DNA of 12,783 bases, taken from NCBI GenBank assembly GCA_002343545.1, contig DDRA01000075.1, forward strand, positions 26,135-38,917, given 5' to 3'. The notes below the pieces were generated by a model, which was not told where the DNA came from, did no database searches, and worked only from the letters and a program-made list of their open reading frames with translations. The first letter of the stretch is position 1, and each line of letters starts with the position of its first letter. This document shows, piece after piece, positions 6,379 to 12,783 of this stretch. The DNA is from Bacteriovoracaceae bacterium UBA2428. GTDB taxonomy: Bacteria > Bdellovibrionota > UBA2428. A program made the position numbers and the translations under genes.

Positions 6379-6471
6379 GCGCGGCTCACTCTAGCAGCTT
6401 CGCGGGATCGGCTCACCCCGACGTCACGCTTTCGCTCGACAGACCGATACCCCGCTCGCTAGCAGGACGAA

Positions 6472-7464
6472 ATGCCCATCCCGCGCGCCTTTCTCGGATT
6501 CGCCCTGGCCCTTTCCACGATGGGCCCCGCCCTCGCGTCGACCGTCGCCGACAAACTCGAGGGGATCTATCGCCGGAGCTTCGGCTCCCCGCGCGATCCG
6601 GCGCTCGTCTTCGTGCACGGGGGGCCGGGCTACCACTCGCGCGATTTCGAAGCGACCCTGGCGCCCCGCCTGGCCGCCGCCGGATTCTTCGTGCTCGTTT
6701 ACGATCAACGCGGCCAAGGACGCAGCGCGCCCGCGCCCGAGGGCGACTACCGCTACGCACGCTACGCCGACGACCTCGCCGCGCTCCTCGACGAGGCGGG
6801 CTTGCCGCGCGCCACGCTGCTCGGCCACTCGCACGGCGGCGCGATCGCGCTCCATTTTCTCGAGCGACACCCGGAACGCGTCGAAAAGATCATCCTCGTC
6901 GCCGCCCCGGTCGTCTTCGAAGACAGCCTGCGCGCGATCCACGAACTCTGCGCGCGCCGTTTCGAAGCGGCGGGGCAAGGGGAGAAGGCGCGCGTCGTGG
7001 CCGCCCTCCACGCCCAACTCTTCCGGGGTCTCGCCGACACGCACGAAGCGCGGGTCTCGGCGGTCGCCATGAGCTTCGCCGCCGCCGGCGAATGCGGCGT
7101 CTACGCGGGACGACCGAGCGAGGAAGGGCGCTCGATCTGGCGGGACTACCTCGCGCAAGCTCGACCGGACGCGCCCGACTCCGGCCGTCTGACCGCGATG
7201 CCGGGCTTTCTGAGCAACGAAGACTACATCCGCTTCGACGGGCTCGCGCTCGTGCACCGGGAACGCGCCCGCATCGCGGGCATCTACGGCGAGCTCGACG
7301 GGCTCTTCACCCCGCTCGCGCGGAACGTGCTCGCGAACGCCCTCTCGATGCCCGGCGAGCCCGAGCGCCTGCGCGTGATCCCCGACGCTTCGCACGCCGT
7401 CTACATGGATCAGCCCGCGGCCTTCGTGGAAGCCCTCCGCGCCTTCACGGGAGCGACCCGCTAG
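6472..7464 (+). CDS. Exported alpha/beta hydrolase, proline-iminopeptidase-like
   Basis: The 330-residue protein shows an alpha/beta-hydrolase fold: HGGPG at 49-53 (oxyanion motif typical of proline iminopeptidases), DQRGQGRS at 78-85, nucleophile elbow GHSHGG with Ser120, Asp276 in GELDGLF, and His308 in DASHAVYMDQP. Ser120-Asp276-His308 is the likely triad. Members of this subfamily remove N-terminal proline from peptides or hydrolyse other small amides and esters; the substrate here is not predictable. Unlike most cytoplasmic iminopeptidases it starts with a signal-peptide-like stretch (AFLGFALALSTMGPALAS), so it probably acts in the periplasm or outside the cell. ATG 6472 has AGGA at 6464-6467. 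It diverges from uvrC, and the 93-base gap shows no clear promoter. The lipoprotein gene follows 103 bases later, with its own strong ribosome-binding site. Confidence 0.85.
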   Translation: MPIPRAFLGFALALSTMGPALASTVADKLEGIYRRSFGSPRDPALVFVHGGPGYHSRDFEATLAPRLAAAGFFVLVYDQRGQGRSAPAPEGDYRYARYADDLAALLDEAGLPRATLLGHSHGGAIALHFLERHPERVEKIILVAAPVVFEDSLRAIHELCARRFEAAGQGEKARVVAALHAQLFRGLADTHEARVSAVAMSFAAAGECGVYAGRPSEEGRSIWRDYLAQARPDAPDSGRLTAMPGFLSNEDYIRFDGLALVHRERARIAGIYGELDGLFTPLARNVLANALSMPGEPERLRVIPDASHAVYMDQPAAFVEALRAFTGATR

Positions 7465-7567
7465 CCGCTCCGCCAAAATCCCGCCGCCGCCCCGCGCGAG
7501 GGCCAAATCTTTGGGGAGGCTCCGCCCCCGCTCCCTGCGTTAAACTCTTCGGATCAGGGGGGATTTC

Positions 7568-9109
7568 ATGATCGCATCGTCACGCCTTCGTCTCATCTTC
7601 GCGGCTTCGCTGCTCGGCTCGCTCGTCGGGTGCTCGACCCACGGCCCGGATTCGACGGCATCCGCTCCCGTCGCCGATTCCGATCGCGTCCCCTCCAAGA
7701 AGGAGACGATCCTCTTGCGCGCGCTCCCGCGCTCGATCCGCGACGCCGTCGTGATGAGCGACGAAGAATGGCTGCGCATGCGCGTCCAGGTCCCCTCCCG
7801 CTTCCGTCCCGCGCTCTACCGCCGCAAGTCGGCCGTGGACTTCCAGATCGCCGACATCCCGCTGGGACATATGCTCTTCAACGAGTTCGACCCGTACCCG
7901 CTCCACAAGATCAAGCTGAACCCGAACGCGTCCGCCGAAGCCAAGCGCTGCTGGAACGTCTTCGTCTCGGGCGGCATCGACTGCGACGCGACCCCGCCGC
8001 CGCCCTCGGCGAACGCCTACGTGAACGGTGAGCTCGATCTTCTGCTGTACAGCCGCGAAGTCGCGCAAAGCATCGGCATGCTCAAAGCGACCGAAACGCT
8101 CCGGGACGAGATGATCAAGCTCGACGCCCGCGGCGGCCAGCTCGAGAGCGACGTGCAGCACGCCGCCCGCGACAAGTCCTTCAAGGTCGAAGGCTCCGTC
8201 GTCAACATGAGCAAGGAAGAGCGCGCCAAGACGGGCATCTTCGTCGTCTTCGGCATCGACGTTTCGGGCAACAGCCAGAACCGCGAGCTCATCCGTCGGG
8301 CGGCGCAGGTCGCCGGCACCCTGGGCTTCTCGACCCACCTGCTCAACACCGAGCCCGCCGTGAGCTACGAGCACAACGGCCGCCTCATCGCCGAGCAGAT
8401 CCGCGCCCAGCTGCCCAAGCTCGACCGCGCCATCATCGTGGCCGCGTCGAAGGGCGTCGCGGACTCCCTCACGGCGCTTCTCACGAGCGGCCCCGAGATG
8501 AGCTACGAGGAACGCACGAAGATCCGCCTGCTCGTGGCGCTCTCCGGCGTCGTGCGCGAGTCCTTCATCGCGCACTGGATCTCGGAGCAGAAGTCCGCCA
8601 TCCCCTTCGTGCTCCGTCGCGCGATGCCCTTCATGGACCGCGACCTCCTGCACGGCAACCCGCTCGAAGGCATCAATGCCCTGGCCAAGAGCCCCTGGAG
8701 CAAGTTCCAGGTCACCGACCTCAAGGCTCTCTACCCCAACCTCCGCTGGATCAGCTTCTCGATGCTGCCGGACGGCCCGGACGGCTACCCGAACCTGAGC
8801 AAGATGGGCTCGTTCATGCAGAAGCACGCCTACAAGCAGCACGCCTGGGCTTCGCCCGGCGACGGCCTCGTCGAGACCGCGGCCACCTTCCTGCCGCCCG
8901 GCACGGGCCTCACCCAGGAAATCGTGCGCGGCTCCGGTCAGCACGCCCTCGCCTTCGGCCGCTTCCTGGAAGGCACGCACGTCGCGCCCCAGCAGCAGGA
9001 AGGCCGCGCGAAGCTGAACCCCGAAGCGGGTTCCGAGATTCTCGACAGCTTCCTGCGCTCGCTGCCGATGAGCCACATCCAAGACCCGAACGAAGTTACG
9101 GCTCGCTAA
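7568..9109 (+). CDS. Large lipoprotein with possible alpha/beta-hydrolase core, function unknown
   Basis: The 513-residue protein has a lipoprotein signal peptide (FAASLLGSLVGC, lipidation at Cys22) and a Ser/Ala/Pro-rich linker to about residue 45. Residues 45-215 form a region I do not recognise, with DFQIADIPLGHMLFNEFDPY and a CWNVFVSGGIDCD segment. Residues 222-500 resemble an alpha/beta hydrolase: strand GIFVVFGIDVSG, a later strand and turn AIIVAASKGVADS with Ser294 in a nucleophile-elbow-like position, then PGDGLVETAA with Asp432, and GSGQHALAFG with His459. That order (Ser, Asp, His) matches a catalytic triad, but the elbow lacks the classic G-x-S-x-G, so activity is only inferred. 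ATG 7568 follows a strong AGGGGGGA at 7556-7563. The residue after the lipidated Cys is Ser, not Asp, so outer-membrane sorting is possible. No partner genes are obvious. Confidence 0.75.
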   Translation: MIASSRLRLIFAASLLGSLVGCSTHGPDSTASAPVADSDRVPSKKETILLRALPRSIRDAVVMSDEEWLRMRVQVPSRFRPALYRRKSAVDFQIADIPLGHMLFNEFDPYPLHKIKLNPNASAEAKRCWNVFVSGGIDCDATPPPPSANAYVNGELDLLLYSREVAQSIGMLKATETLRDEMIKLDARGGQLESDVQHAARDKSFKVEGSVVNMSKEERAKTGIFVVFGIDVSGNSQNRELIRRAAQVAGTLGFSTHLLNTEPAVSYEHNGRLIAEQIRAQLPKLDRAIIVAASKGVADSLTALLTSGPEMSYEERTKIRLLVALSGVVRESFIAHWISEQKSAIPFVLRRAMPFMDRDLLHGNPLEGINALAKSPWSKFQVTDLKALYPNLRWISFSMLPDGPDGYPNLSKMGSFMQKHAYKQHAWASPGDGLVETAATFLPPGTGLTQEIVRGSGQHALAFGRFLEGTHVAPQQQEGRAKLNPEAGSEILDSFLRSLPMSHIQDPNEVTAR

Positions 9110-9140
9110 AACCCAAGGAATTCCAAGGGCTTCGGCGCAA

Positions 9141-9174
9141 CGCCGGGGCCCTCCTTCGGGTCTCCGCCGGGGCC
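9141..9174. repeat. Short direct repeat CGCCGGGGCC x2
   Basis: Two identical 10-base units lie at 9141-9150 and 9165-9174 in the gap after the lipoprotein gene. Between them, GGCCC and GGGTC can form a small stem around TCCTTC. No T-tract follows directly, so it is not a good terminator. It may only reflect GC-rich low-complexity sequence. Confidence 0.3.
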
Positions 9175-9195
9175 TCCCACCACCCCGTCTTCCCC

Positions 9196-9225
9196 TTCGA
9201 TTTCATTGATCTTTTTGCTTGATAC
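9196..9225 (+). promoter_or_regulatory. AT-rich stretch, likely promoter region of the rpsB operon
   Basis: This is the only clearly AT-rich stretch in the 242-base gap before rpsB, and it lies just upstream of the structured leader. It contains TTGATC at 9206-9211 and GATACG at 9221-9226, but these do not pair at the 16-18-base spacing of a standard housekeeping promoter. Assignment rests on position and composition only. Confidence 0.3.
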
Positions 9226-9242
9226 GTCGCTGCGCGCGTGTT

Positions 9243-9328
9243 GAACCGTCTTTCGGTTCTTGAGGCCGTGTTTTCGGCCGCGCAACTGGCGTCAACAAGA
9301 GCTCTCGTCGGGCCTCTAACCGCCCGAC
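9243..9328 (+). promoter_or_regulatory. rpsB leader with three consecutive hairpins
   Basis: Three perfect stems follow one another: GAACCG/CGGTTC around TCTTT (9243-9259), GGCCG/CGGCC around TGTTTT (9264-9279), and GTCGGGC/GCCCGAC around CTCTAACC (9307-9328). The last ends 12 bases before the AAGGA ribosome-binding site at 9341-9345. None is followed by a T-tract. Ribosomal-protein operons are often controlled by such leaders through autogenous binding; here that is inference. Confidence 0.5.
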
Positions 9329-9351
9329 TTGGAAACAAGAAAGGATCCCAC

Positions 9352-10221
9352 ATGACCGCTCAGATCACGATGAAAGAACTCCTCGAAGCCGGCGTGCACT
9401 TCGGCCACCAGACCTCGCGCTGGAACCCGAAGATGAAGCCCTACATCTTCGGCTCGCGTAACGGCATCTACATCATCGACCTCCAGAAGACGGTGCAACT
9501 CGCGAAGACGGCCCTCCAGTTCGTCACGCAAGTCTCCGCCCAAGGCAAGAAGGTCCTCTTCGTCGGCACGAAGCCGCAATCCAAGGACGTCATCCGCGAG
9601 CAGGCCGAGCGCGCGAACTGCCCCTACGTGAACGAGCGCTGGCTCGGCGGCACGCTCACGAACTTCTCGACGATCCAGACCTGCATCAACTCGATGGAAC
9701 GCATCGAAGAGAAGAAAGCTTCCGCGTTCTGGGAAGACATGCCCAAGAAAGAACGTTCGCAAGCCGACAAGGAACACGAGCGTCTCGTGCGCAACCTCGG
9801 CGGTATCCGCCGCATGCGCGAAGCGCCCGGCGCGATCGTCGTGATCGACCCTTCCAAGGAGCACAACGCCGTCGCCGAAGCGCAAGTCCTCGGCATCCCG
9901 GTCATCGCGATCACCGACACGAACTGCGACCCCGACCTCGTCGACTACGTCATCCCGGGTAACGACGACGCCCTCAAGTCCATCCGCCTCTTCGCTTCGG
10001 CGATCGCGGACGCGTACCTCGACGGCGCCAAGGTCTTCGAAGAGAAGGCCCGCGCGATGGCCGACAAGCGCGAGATCGACGCGAAGATCGCCCAGACGAA
10101 CGAAGTCGAAGAGCCCCGCTCGCGCGGCCCCCGCAAGGCCGGCGGCACGACGACCGACCGCGAAGGTCGCACCGTCGACGTCCAAGTTCGTCGCGGCGCC
10201 AAAGCCGACAAGCCGAACTAA
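9352..10221 (+). CDS. rpsB: 30S ribosomal protein S2
   Basis: S2 binds the 30S subunit at the head-body junction and is needed for S1 attachment. The 289-residue protein matches the family from residue 1: MKELLEAGVHFGHQTSRWNP, MKPYIFGSRNGIYIIDLQKT, VLFVGTKPQS, NERWLGGTLTNF and the conserved DPSKEHNAVAEA and GIPVIAITDTNCDPDLVDYVIPGNDDA blocks. The ATG at 9352 was chosen because the S2 signature starts a few residues on and AAGGA lies six bases upstream; the frame stays open farther upstream but that stretch is leader RNA. Compared with the 241-residue E. coli protein it carries an extra tail of roughly 45 residues, basic and probably disordered (RSRGPRKAGGTTTD onward). It heads the rpsB-tsf operon. 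Confidence 0.98.
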   Translation: MTAQITMKELLEAGVHFGHQTSRWNPKMKPYIFGSRNGIYIIDLQKTVQLAKTALQFVTQVSAQGKKVLFVGTKPQSKDVIREQAERANCPYVNERWLGGTLTNFSTIQTCINSMERIEEKKASAFWEDMPKKERSQADKEHERLVRNLGGIRRMREAPGAIVVIDPSKEHNAVAEAQVLGIPVIAITDTNCDPDLVDYVIPGNDDALKSIRLFASAIADAYLDGAKVFEEKARAMADKREIDAKIAQTNEVEEPRSRGPRKAGGTTTDREGRTVDVQVRRGAKADKPN

Positions 10222-10236
10222 GTCCCCGCTATCCGC

Positions 10237-10302
10237 CACCCCGAAGGGGTGAACGAGCCGCGCGCCTCACCCGCGCGCGGCGTTTCTCGGGCGAGAGCCC
10301 CG
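10237..10302 (+). promoter_or_regulatory. Hairpin cluster between rpsB and tsf
   Basis: The 114-base gap contains CACCCC/GGGGTG around GAA (10237-10251), then a 9-base stem GCCGCGCGC/GCGCGCGGC (10257-10281, loop CTCACCC) followed by GTTTCT, then a weaker TCGGG/CCCGA stem near 10286-10302. The second is terminator-like but with only three consecutive Ts. It could act as a partial attenuator or RNA-processing site that sets the S2 to EF-Ts ratio. Confidence 0.45.
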
Positions 10303-10335
10303 ATCCCCCGCAAGCGCATACAAGGAGATTGAAAG

Positions 10336-11277
10336 ATGTCTGGAATCACCGCAGCCGCCGTCAACGAACTTCGCCAGAAGACCGGCGCCGGAATGATGGA
10401 TTGCAAGAAAGCCCTCACGGAATCGGGCGGCGACCTCGAAAAGGCCGTCGACTTTCTCCGTAAGAAGGGTCTCGCCGCCGCCGCCAAGAAGGCCGGTCGC
10501 GTCGCGGCCGAAGGGCAAGTCACCGCCCTCGTCCTGGAAGGCGGCAAGATCGGCGTCGTCACCGAGCTGAATTGCGAAACCGACTTCGTCGGCATGGGCC
10601 CCGAATTCAAAGCTCTCGTCGACTCCGTCGCGATGCAAGTCGCCGCCAAGAACCCGGGCGACGTCGACGCTCTCCTCGCCCAGCCCGCCGTCGCGCAGGC
10701 CGGCAAGGACGTGAAGACGGTCCTTACCGAAGCCGTCGCCAAGATCGGCGAGAACATCCAAGTTCGCCGCTTCCAGCGCTTCGAAACGACGGACGGCCTC
10801 CTCGGCTCGTACATCCACATGGGCGGCAAGATCGGCGTCATCGTCGAGCTCGGCTCCGACAACGCGGCCGCCCTCGCCAAGCCCGAAGCCCAGCAACTCG
10901 CCCGCGACCTTTGCCTGCACGTCGCCGCGAACAAGCCCCTCTACCTCGTTCCCTCCGAGATCCCGGCCGACGTCATCGCGCGCGAGCGCGAGATCGCCAA
11001 GGACCAGGCTCGCCAAGCCGGCAAGGCCGAAGCTTTCCTCGACAAGATCGTCGAAGGCAAAGTCGCCAAGTACGGCGCCGAAGTCTGCCTCATGGAGCAA
11101 GGCTTCGTGAAGGAGCCCGACAAGGCCGTGAAGAAACTCCTCGACGAAGAAGGCAAGAAGCTCGGCGGCAAGCTGAGCATCAAGCGCTTCGCCCGCTTCG
11201 AACTCGGTGAAGGCATCGAGAAGAAGAAGGACGACTTCGCCGCCGAGGTCGCCGCGGCCTCGGGCGTCAAAGCCTAA
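10336..11277 (+). CDS. tsf: Elongation factor Ts
   Basis: EF-Ts is the guanine-nucleotide exchange factor that releases GDP from EF-Tu. The 313-residue product shows the full family layout: an N-terminal UBA-like domain ([19 protein letters not shown], residues 9-27, then [15 protein letters not shown]), the TDF contact motif NCETDFVG (residues 79-86, with Asp83 and Phe84 positioned to disrupt the EF-Tu magnesium site), and the core and dimerisation domains, including [17 protein letters not shown] and the terminal [11 protein letters not shown]. Length is slightly above the 283 residues of E. coli. AAGGAG at 10322-10327 lies eight bases before ATG 10336. It follows rpsB as in most bacteria, separated by a structured gap, and a strong intrinsic terminator lies 17 bases after its stop. 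Confidence 0.98.
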   Translation: MSGITAAAVNELRQKTGAGMMDCKKALTESGGDLEKAVDFLRKKGLAAAAKKAGRVAAEGQVTALVLEGGKIGVVTELNCETDFVGMGPEFKALVDSVAMQVAAKNPGDVDALLAQPAVAQAGKDVKTVLTEAVAKIGENIQVRRFQRFETTDGLLGSYIHMGGKIGVIVELGSDNAAALAKPEAQQLARDLCLHVAANKPLYLVPSEIPADVIAREREIAKDQARQAGKAEAFLDKIVEGKVAKYGAEVCLMEQGFVKEPDKAVKKLLDEEGKKLGGKLSIKRFARFELGEGIEKKKDDFAAEVAAASGVKA

Positions 11278-11294
11278 GGACCGATGCCCCGATC

Positions 11295-11324
11295 GGGGTC
11301 GCGGGAGACCGCGACCCCTTTTTT
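11295..11324 (+). terminator. Intrinsic terminator after tsf
   Basis: A perfect 10-base stem, GGGGTCGCGG (11295-11304) with CCGCGACCCC (11309-11318), is closed by a GAGA (GNRA) tetraloop and followed by six Ts (11319-11324). This is a textbook Rho-independent terminator. It lies only 41 bases before the pyrH start, so pyrH must be expressed by read-through or from a promoter in this short space, where I see none. Confidence 0.92.
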
Positions 11325-11365
11325 GTACCCATTTCACTGTCGCGAAGAAAAACGGAGATCCCGGG

Positions 11366-12085
11366 ATGAGCTCCCCTTATAAACGCATCTTGCTCAAGCT
11401 TTCGGGCGAAGCCCTCGCCGGAAAACGCGAGTTCGGCCTCGACGCCGAAACCCTCGATTACATCGCGTCCGAAATCCGTTCGATCCTCGATCTCAAGGTC
11501 GAGGTGGCCCTCGTCGTGGGCGGCGGCAACATCTTCCGCGGCATCCAGGGCGCGAAGACGGGCATGGATCGCTCGACGGGCGACTACATGGGTATGCTCG
11601 CGACGACGATCAACGCCCTCGCGCTGCAAGACGCGCTCGAGCGCCGCGAGATCTACACGCGCGTGCAGAGCGCCATCCGCATGGAGCAAGTCGTCGAGCC
11701 CTACATCCGCCGGCGCGCCACGCGCCACCTCGAAAAGGGTCGCGTCGTGATCTTCGCGAGCGGCACCGGCAACCCCTACTTCTCGACCGACACGGCCGCC
11801 GCGCTCCGCGCGATGGAAGTCGAAGCCGAGGTTCTCATCAAGGCGACCAAAGTCGACGGCGTCTACGACTCCGACCCGCGCAAAAACCCGCAGGCCAAGA
11901 AGTACGACACCCTTTCCTACATCGACGTGCTCAGCCAACGTCTCGAAGTCATGGACAGCACGGCGACGAGCCTGTGCATGGACAACAAACTCCCGATCAT
12001 CGTCATGAACATGCACGAGAAGGGCGCCCTCGCCCGTCTCGTGAAGGGCGAGCGCATCGGAACCAAAGTCGTAGCATCGACGTAA
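11366..12085 (+). CDS. pyrH: Uridylate kinase (UMP kinase)
   Basis: PyrH phosphorylates UMP to UDP with ATP in the cytoplasm, the committed step of pyrimidine nucleotide supply, and belongs to the amino-acid-kinase superfamily. The 239-residue protein has the family hallmarks: [14 protein letters not shown] (residues 6-19), [10 protein letters not shown] (50-59), [18 protein letters not shown] (75-92), the UMP-binding [17 protein letters not shown] (133-149), and [17 protein letters not shown] (159-175) at the ATP site. Length is normal. The ATG at 11366 has GGAG at 11354-11357, eight bases away; the frame continues upstream through the terminator but homology begins here. It lies between tsf and frr as in many bacteria, and frr begins 20 bases after its stop. 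Confidence 0.98.
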   Translation: MSSPYKRILLKLSGEALAGKREFGLDAETLDYIASEIRSILDLKVEVALVVGGGNIFRGIQGAKTGMDRSTGDYMGMLATTINALALQDALERREIYTRVQSAIRMEQVVEPYIRRRATRHLEKGRVVIFASGTGNPYFSTDTAAALRAMEVEAEVLIKATKVDGVYDSDPRKNPQAKKYDTLSYIDVLSQRLEVMDSTATSLCMDNKLPIIVMNMHEKGALARLVKGERIGTKVVAST

Positions 12086-12105
12086 GCGTATCGGAGGTAC
12101 AGACC

Positions 12106-12648
12106 ATGGATATGACGGCCGAACTGAACTCTAAGATGGAAAAGGCGCTCGCAAGCCTCAAGCACGAGCTCTCGCGCCTGCGCACCGGCGTCGCGACGCC
12201 CGCGCTCGTGGACGGCGTGCGCGTGGATTACTACGGCACGATGACGCCGATCGGACAGATGGCGCAAGTCTCGATCCCCGACCCCAAGACGATCCAGATC
12301 GCGAGCTGGGACCAGTCCGCGATCCCCCTCATCGAGAAGGCCATCATCGCGGCGAACATCGGCCTCACGCCGAACGTCGACGGCAAGCTCATCCGCCTGA
12401 ACGTCCCGCCGCTCACCGAAGAGCGCCGCAAGGACATCGCGAAGACCGTCAAGAAGCTCGGCGAAGACACGAAGGTCGTGCTGCGTAACGTCCGCCGCGA
12501 AGCGAACGATAAGGTCAAAGCCGACAAGACCATCCCCGAAGACCAATCCAAGAAGCTGCAGGAGCAGATCCAGAAGACGACCGACAAGTGGGTCGCCGAT
12601 ACGGACAAGCTCGTCGAGACGAAAACCAAGGACGTCATGACCGTATGA
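12106..12648 (+). CDS. frr: Ribosome recycling factor
   Basis: RRF splits post-termination ribosomes together with EF-G. The 180-residue product matches the family throughout: helix 1 MEKALASLKHELSRLRTG (residues 11-28), TPALVDGVRVDYYG (31-44), TPIGQMAQVSIPDPKTIQI (47-65), then GLTPNVDGKLIRLNVPPLTEERR (86-108) and the conserved VRNVRRE-type segment LRNVRREANDKVK (126-138) with the Arg residues needed for 50S binding. Length is close to the 185 residues of E. coli. ATG 12106 has GGAGG at 12093-12097; an ATG two codons later is possible. The stop TGA overlaps the uppS ATG (ATGA), so uppS translation is coupled to it. Confidence 0.98.
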   Translation: MDMTAELNSKMEKALASLKHELSRLRTGVATPALVDGVRVDYYGTMTPIGQMAQVSIPDPKTIQIASWDQSAIPLIEKAIIAANIGLTPNVDGKLIRLNVPPLTEERRKDIAKTVKKLGEDTKVVLRNVRREANDKVKADKTIPEDQSKKLQEQIQKTTDKWVADTDKLVETKTKDVMTV

Positions 12649-12783
12649 GCGGATTCGGATCCGGGACGGACGATTCCGTCCCGAATTCGACCTTCGCCGC
12701 CACGGCGAAGGTCGAGCGGCTCTCCGTCCCCCAAGACCGCGTTCCCCGGCACGTCGCCATTATCATGGACGGCAACGGCCGCT
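12645..12783 (+). CDS. uppS: Undecaprenyl diphosphate synthase (isoprenyl transferase), N-terminal part
   Basis: UppS extends farnesyl diphosphate with cis-isoprene units to make the lipid carrier for peptidoglycan and other cell-wall polymers. Only 46 codons are present before the right edge, but RHVAIIMDGNGR (residues 35-46) is the family signature, with Asp42 as the catalytic, magnesium-linked residue. The ATG at 12645 overlaps the frr stop in an ATGA arrangement, with no clear ribosome-binding site, so translation is probably coupled. No other in-frame start codon exists before the Met inside the signature, which forces this start. It gives an N-terminal extension of about 34 residues, some 16 longer than the E. 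coli enzyme, and that part of the gene carries two strong hairpins. Confidence 0.93.
   Translation, partial: MSGFGSGTDDSVPNSTFAATAKVERLSVPQDRVPRHVAIIMDGNGR
12662..12715 (+). promoter_or_regulatory. Two tandem strong hairpins in the start of uppS
   Basis: Hairpin one: CGGGACGGA (12662-12670) pairs perfectly with TCCGTCCCG (12675-12683) around CGAT. Hairpin two: TCGACCTTCGCC (12687-12698) pairs perfectly with GGCGAAGGTCGA (12704-12715) around GCCAC. They are three bases apart and lie within codons 6-24 of uppS, right after the frr stop. No T-tract follows either one. They could slow or gate translation or stabilise a cleaved transcript end. Confidence 0.65.

Noticed and set aside
5053..6462. 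Long plus-strand reading frame opposite uvrC
   Set aside because: The opposite strand encodes a full set of UvrC catalytic motifs. This frame is an antisense artefact of high GC content.
7503..7529. CCAAA-TC-TTTGG palindrome and the GGG(A)GGC/GCCCCC stem between the hydrolase and lipoprotein genes
   Set aside because: The first has a two-base loop and cannot fold well as RNA; the second has a bulge and no T-tract. Neither is a convincing terminator or operator.
7540..7546. TAAACT as a -10 element before the lipoprotein gene
   Set aside because: The nearest -35-like sequence (TTGGGG at 7511) is about 24 bases away, which is too far for a standard promoter.
9238..9351. Upstream extension of the rpsB frame by 38 codons
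   Set aside because: The S2 family signature begins right after the ATG at 9352, which has a good ribosome-binding site. The upstream stretch folds into three hairpins and fits a leader RNA.
1..12783. CRISPR arrays, tRNA or rRNA genes, insertion sequences, phage genes, toxin-antitoxin pairs
   Set aside because: No regularly spaced repeats, cloverleaf-like sequence, transposase or integrase motifs, or small paired antitoxin-like genes were seen.

Overview
The window is a GC-rich chromosomal segment from a Gram-negative bacterium. An outer membrane is implied by a BamB-like lipoprotein, two predicted beta-barrel proteins, AmpD and several Sec or lipoprotein signal peptides. The conserved rpsB-tsf-pyrH-frr-uppS order, together with weakly conserved envelope proteins, would fit a deltaproteobacteria-like lineage such as Bdellovibrionota or Myxococcota. 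That placement is inference. Most of the window is ordinary housekeeping and envelope sequence. I see no CRISPR array, tRNA, rRNA, insertion sequence, prophage or toxin-antitoxin module.

Layout. (1) Positions 1-2127, minus strand: a compact operon of a membrane-anchored TPR protein (YfgM-like), a BamB-like PQQ-repeat lipoprotein and the start of ampD, which runs off the left edge. (2) Positions 2152-4638, plus strand: four small envelope genes, namely a beta-barrel protein, a secreted protein resembling permuted NlpC/P60 enzymes, a second beta-barrel protein with a TTG start, and an 82-residue single-pass membrane protein. The gap before the second barrel gene holds a sigma-54-like site, an inverted repeat and a 5' UTR hairpin. 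(3) Positions 4666-6378, minus strand: uvrC, with all nuclease and Fe-S residues but without the usual C-terminal helix-hairpin-helix domain. (4) Positions 6472-9109, plus strand: an exported proline-iminopeptidase-like hydrolase and a large lipoprotein with a possible alpha/beta-hydrolase core. (5) Positions 9352-12783, plus strand: rpsB, tsf, pyrH, frr and the first 46 codons of uppS.

How the genes work together. The right end couples translation (S2, EF-Ts, ribosome recycling factor) to pyrimidine supply (UMP kinase) and to cell-wall lipid carrier synthesis (UppS). It is rich in RNA structure: three hairpins ahead of rpsB, three between rpsB and tsf, a textbook intrinsic terminator between tsf and pyrH, and two very strong tandem hairpins inside the first 24 codons of uppS. 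The left end links outer-membrane protein assembly (TPR protein and BamB) with peptidoglycan recycling (AmpD). The most noteworthy signals are the shortened UvrC, the uppS coding-region hairpins, the RNA structures along the ribosomal operon, and the possible sigma-54 control of one outer-membrane protein. I found no convincing wholly new multi-gene system.
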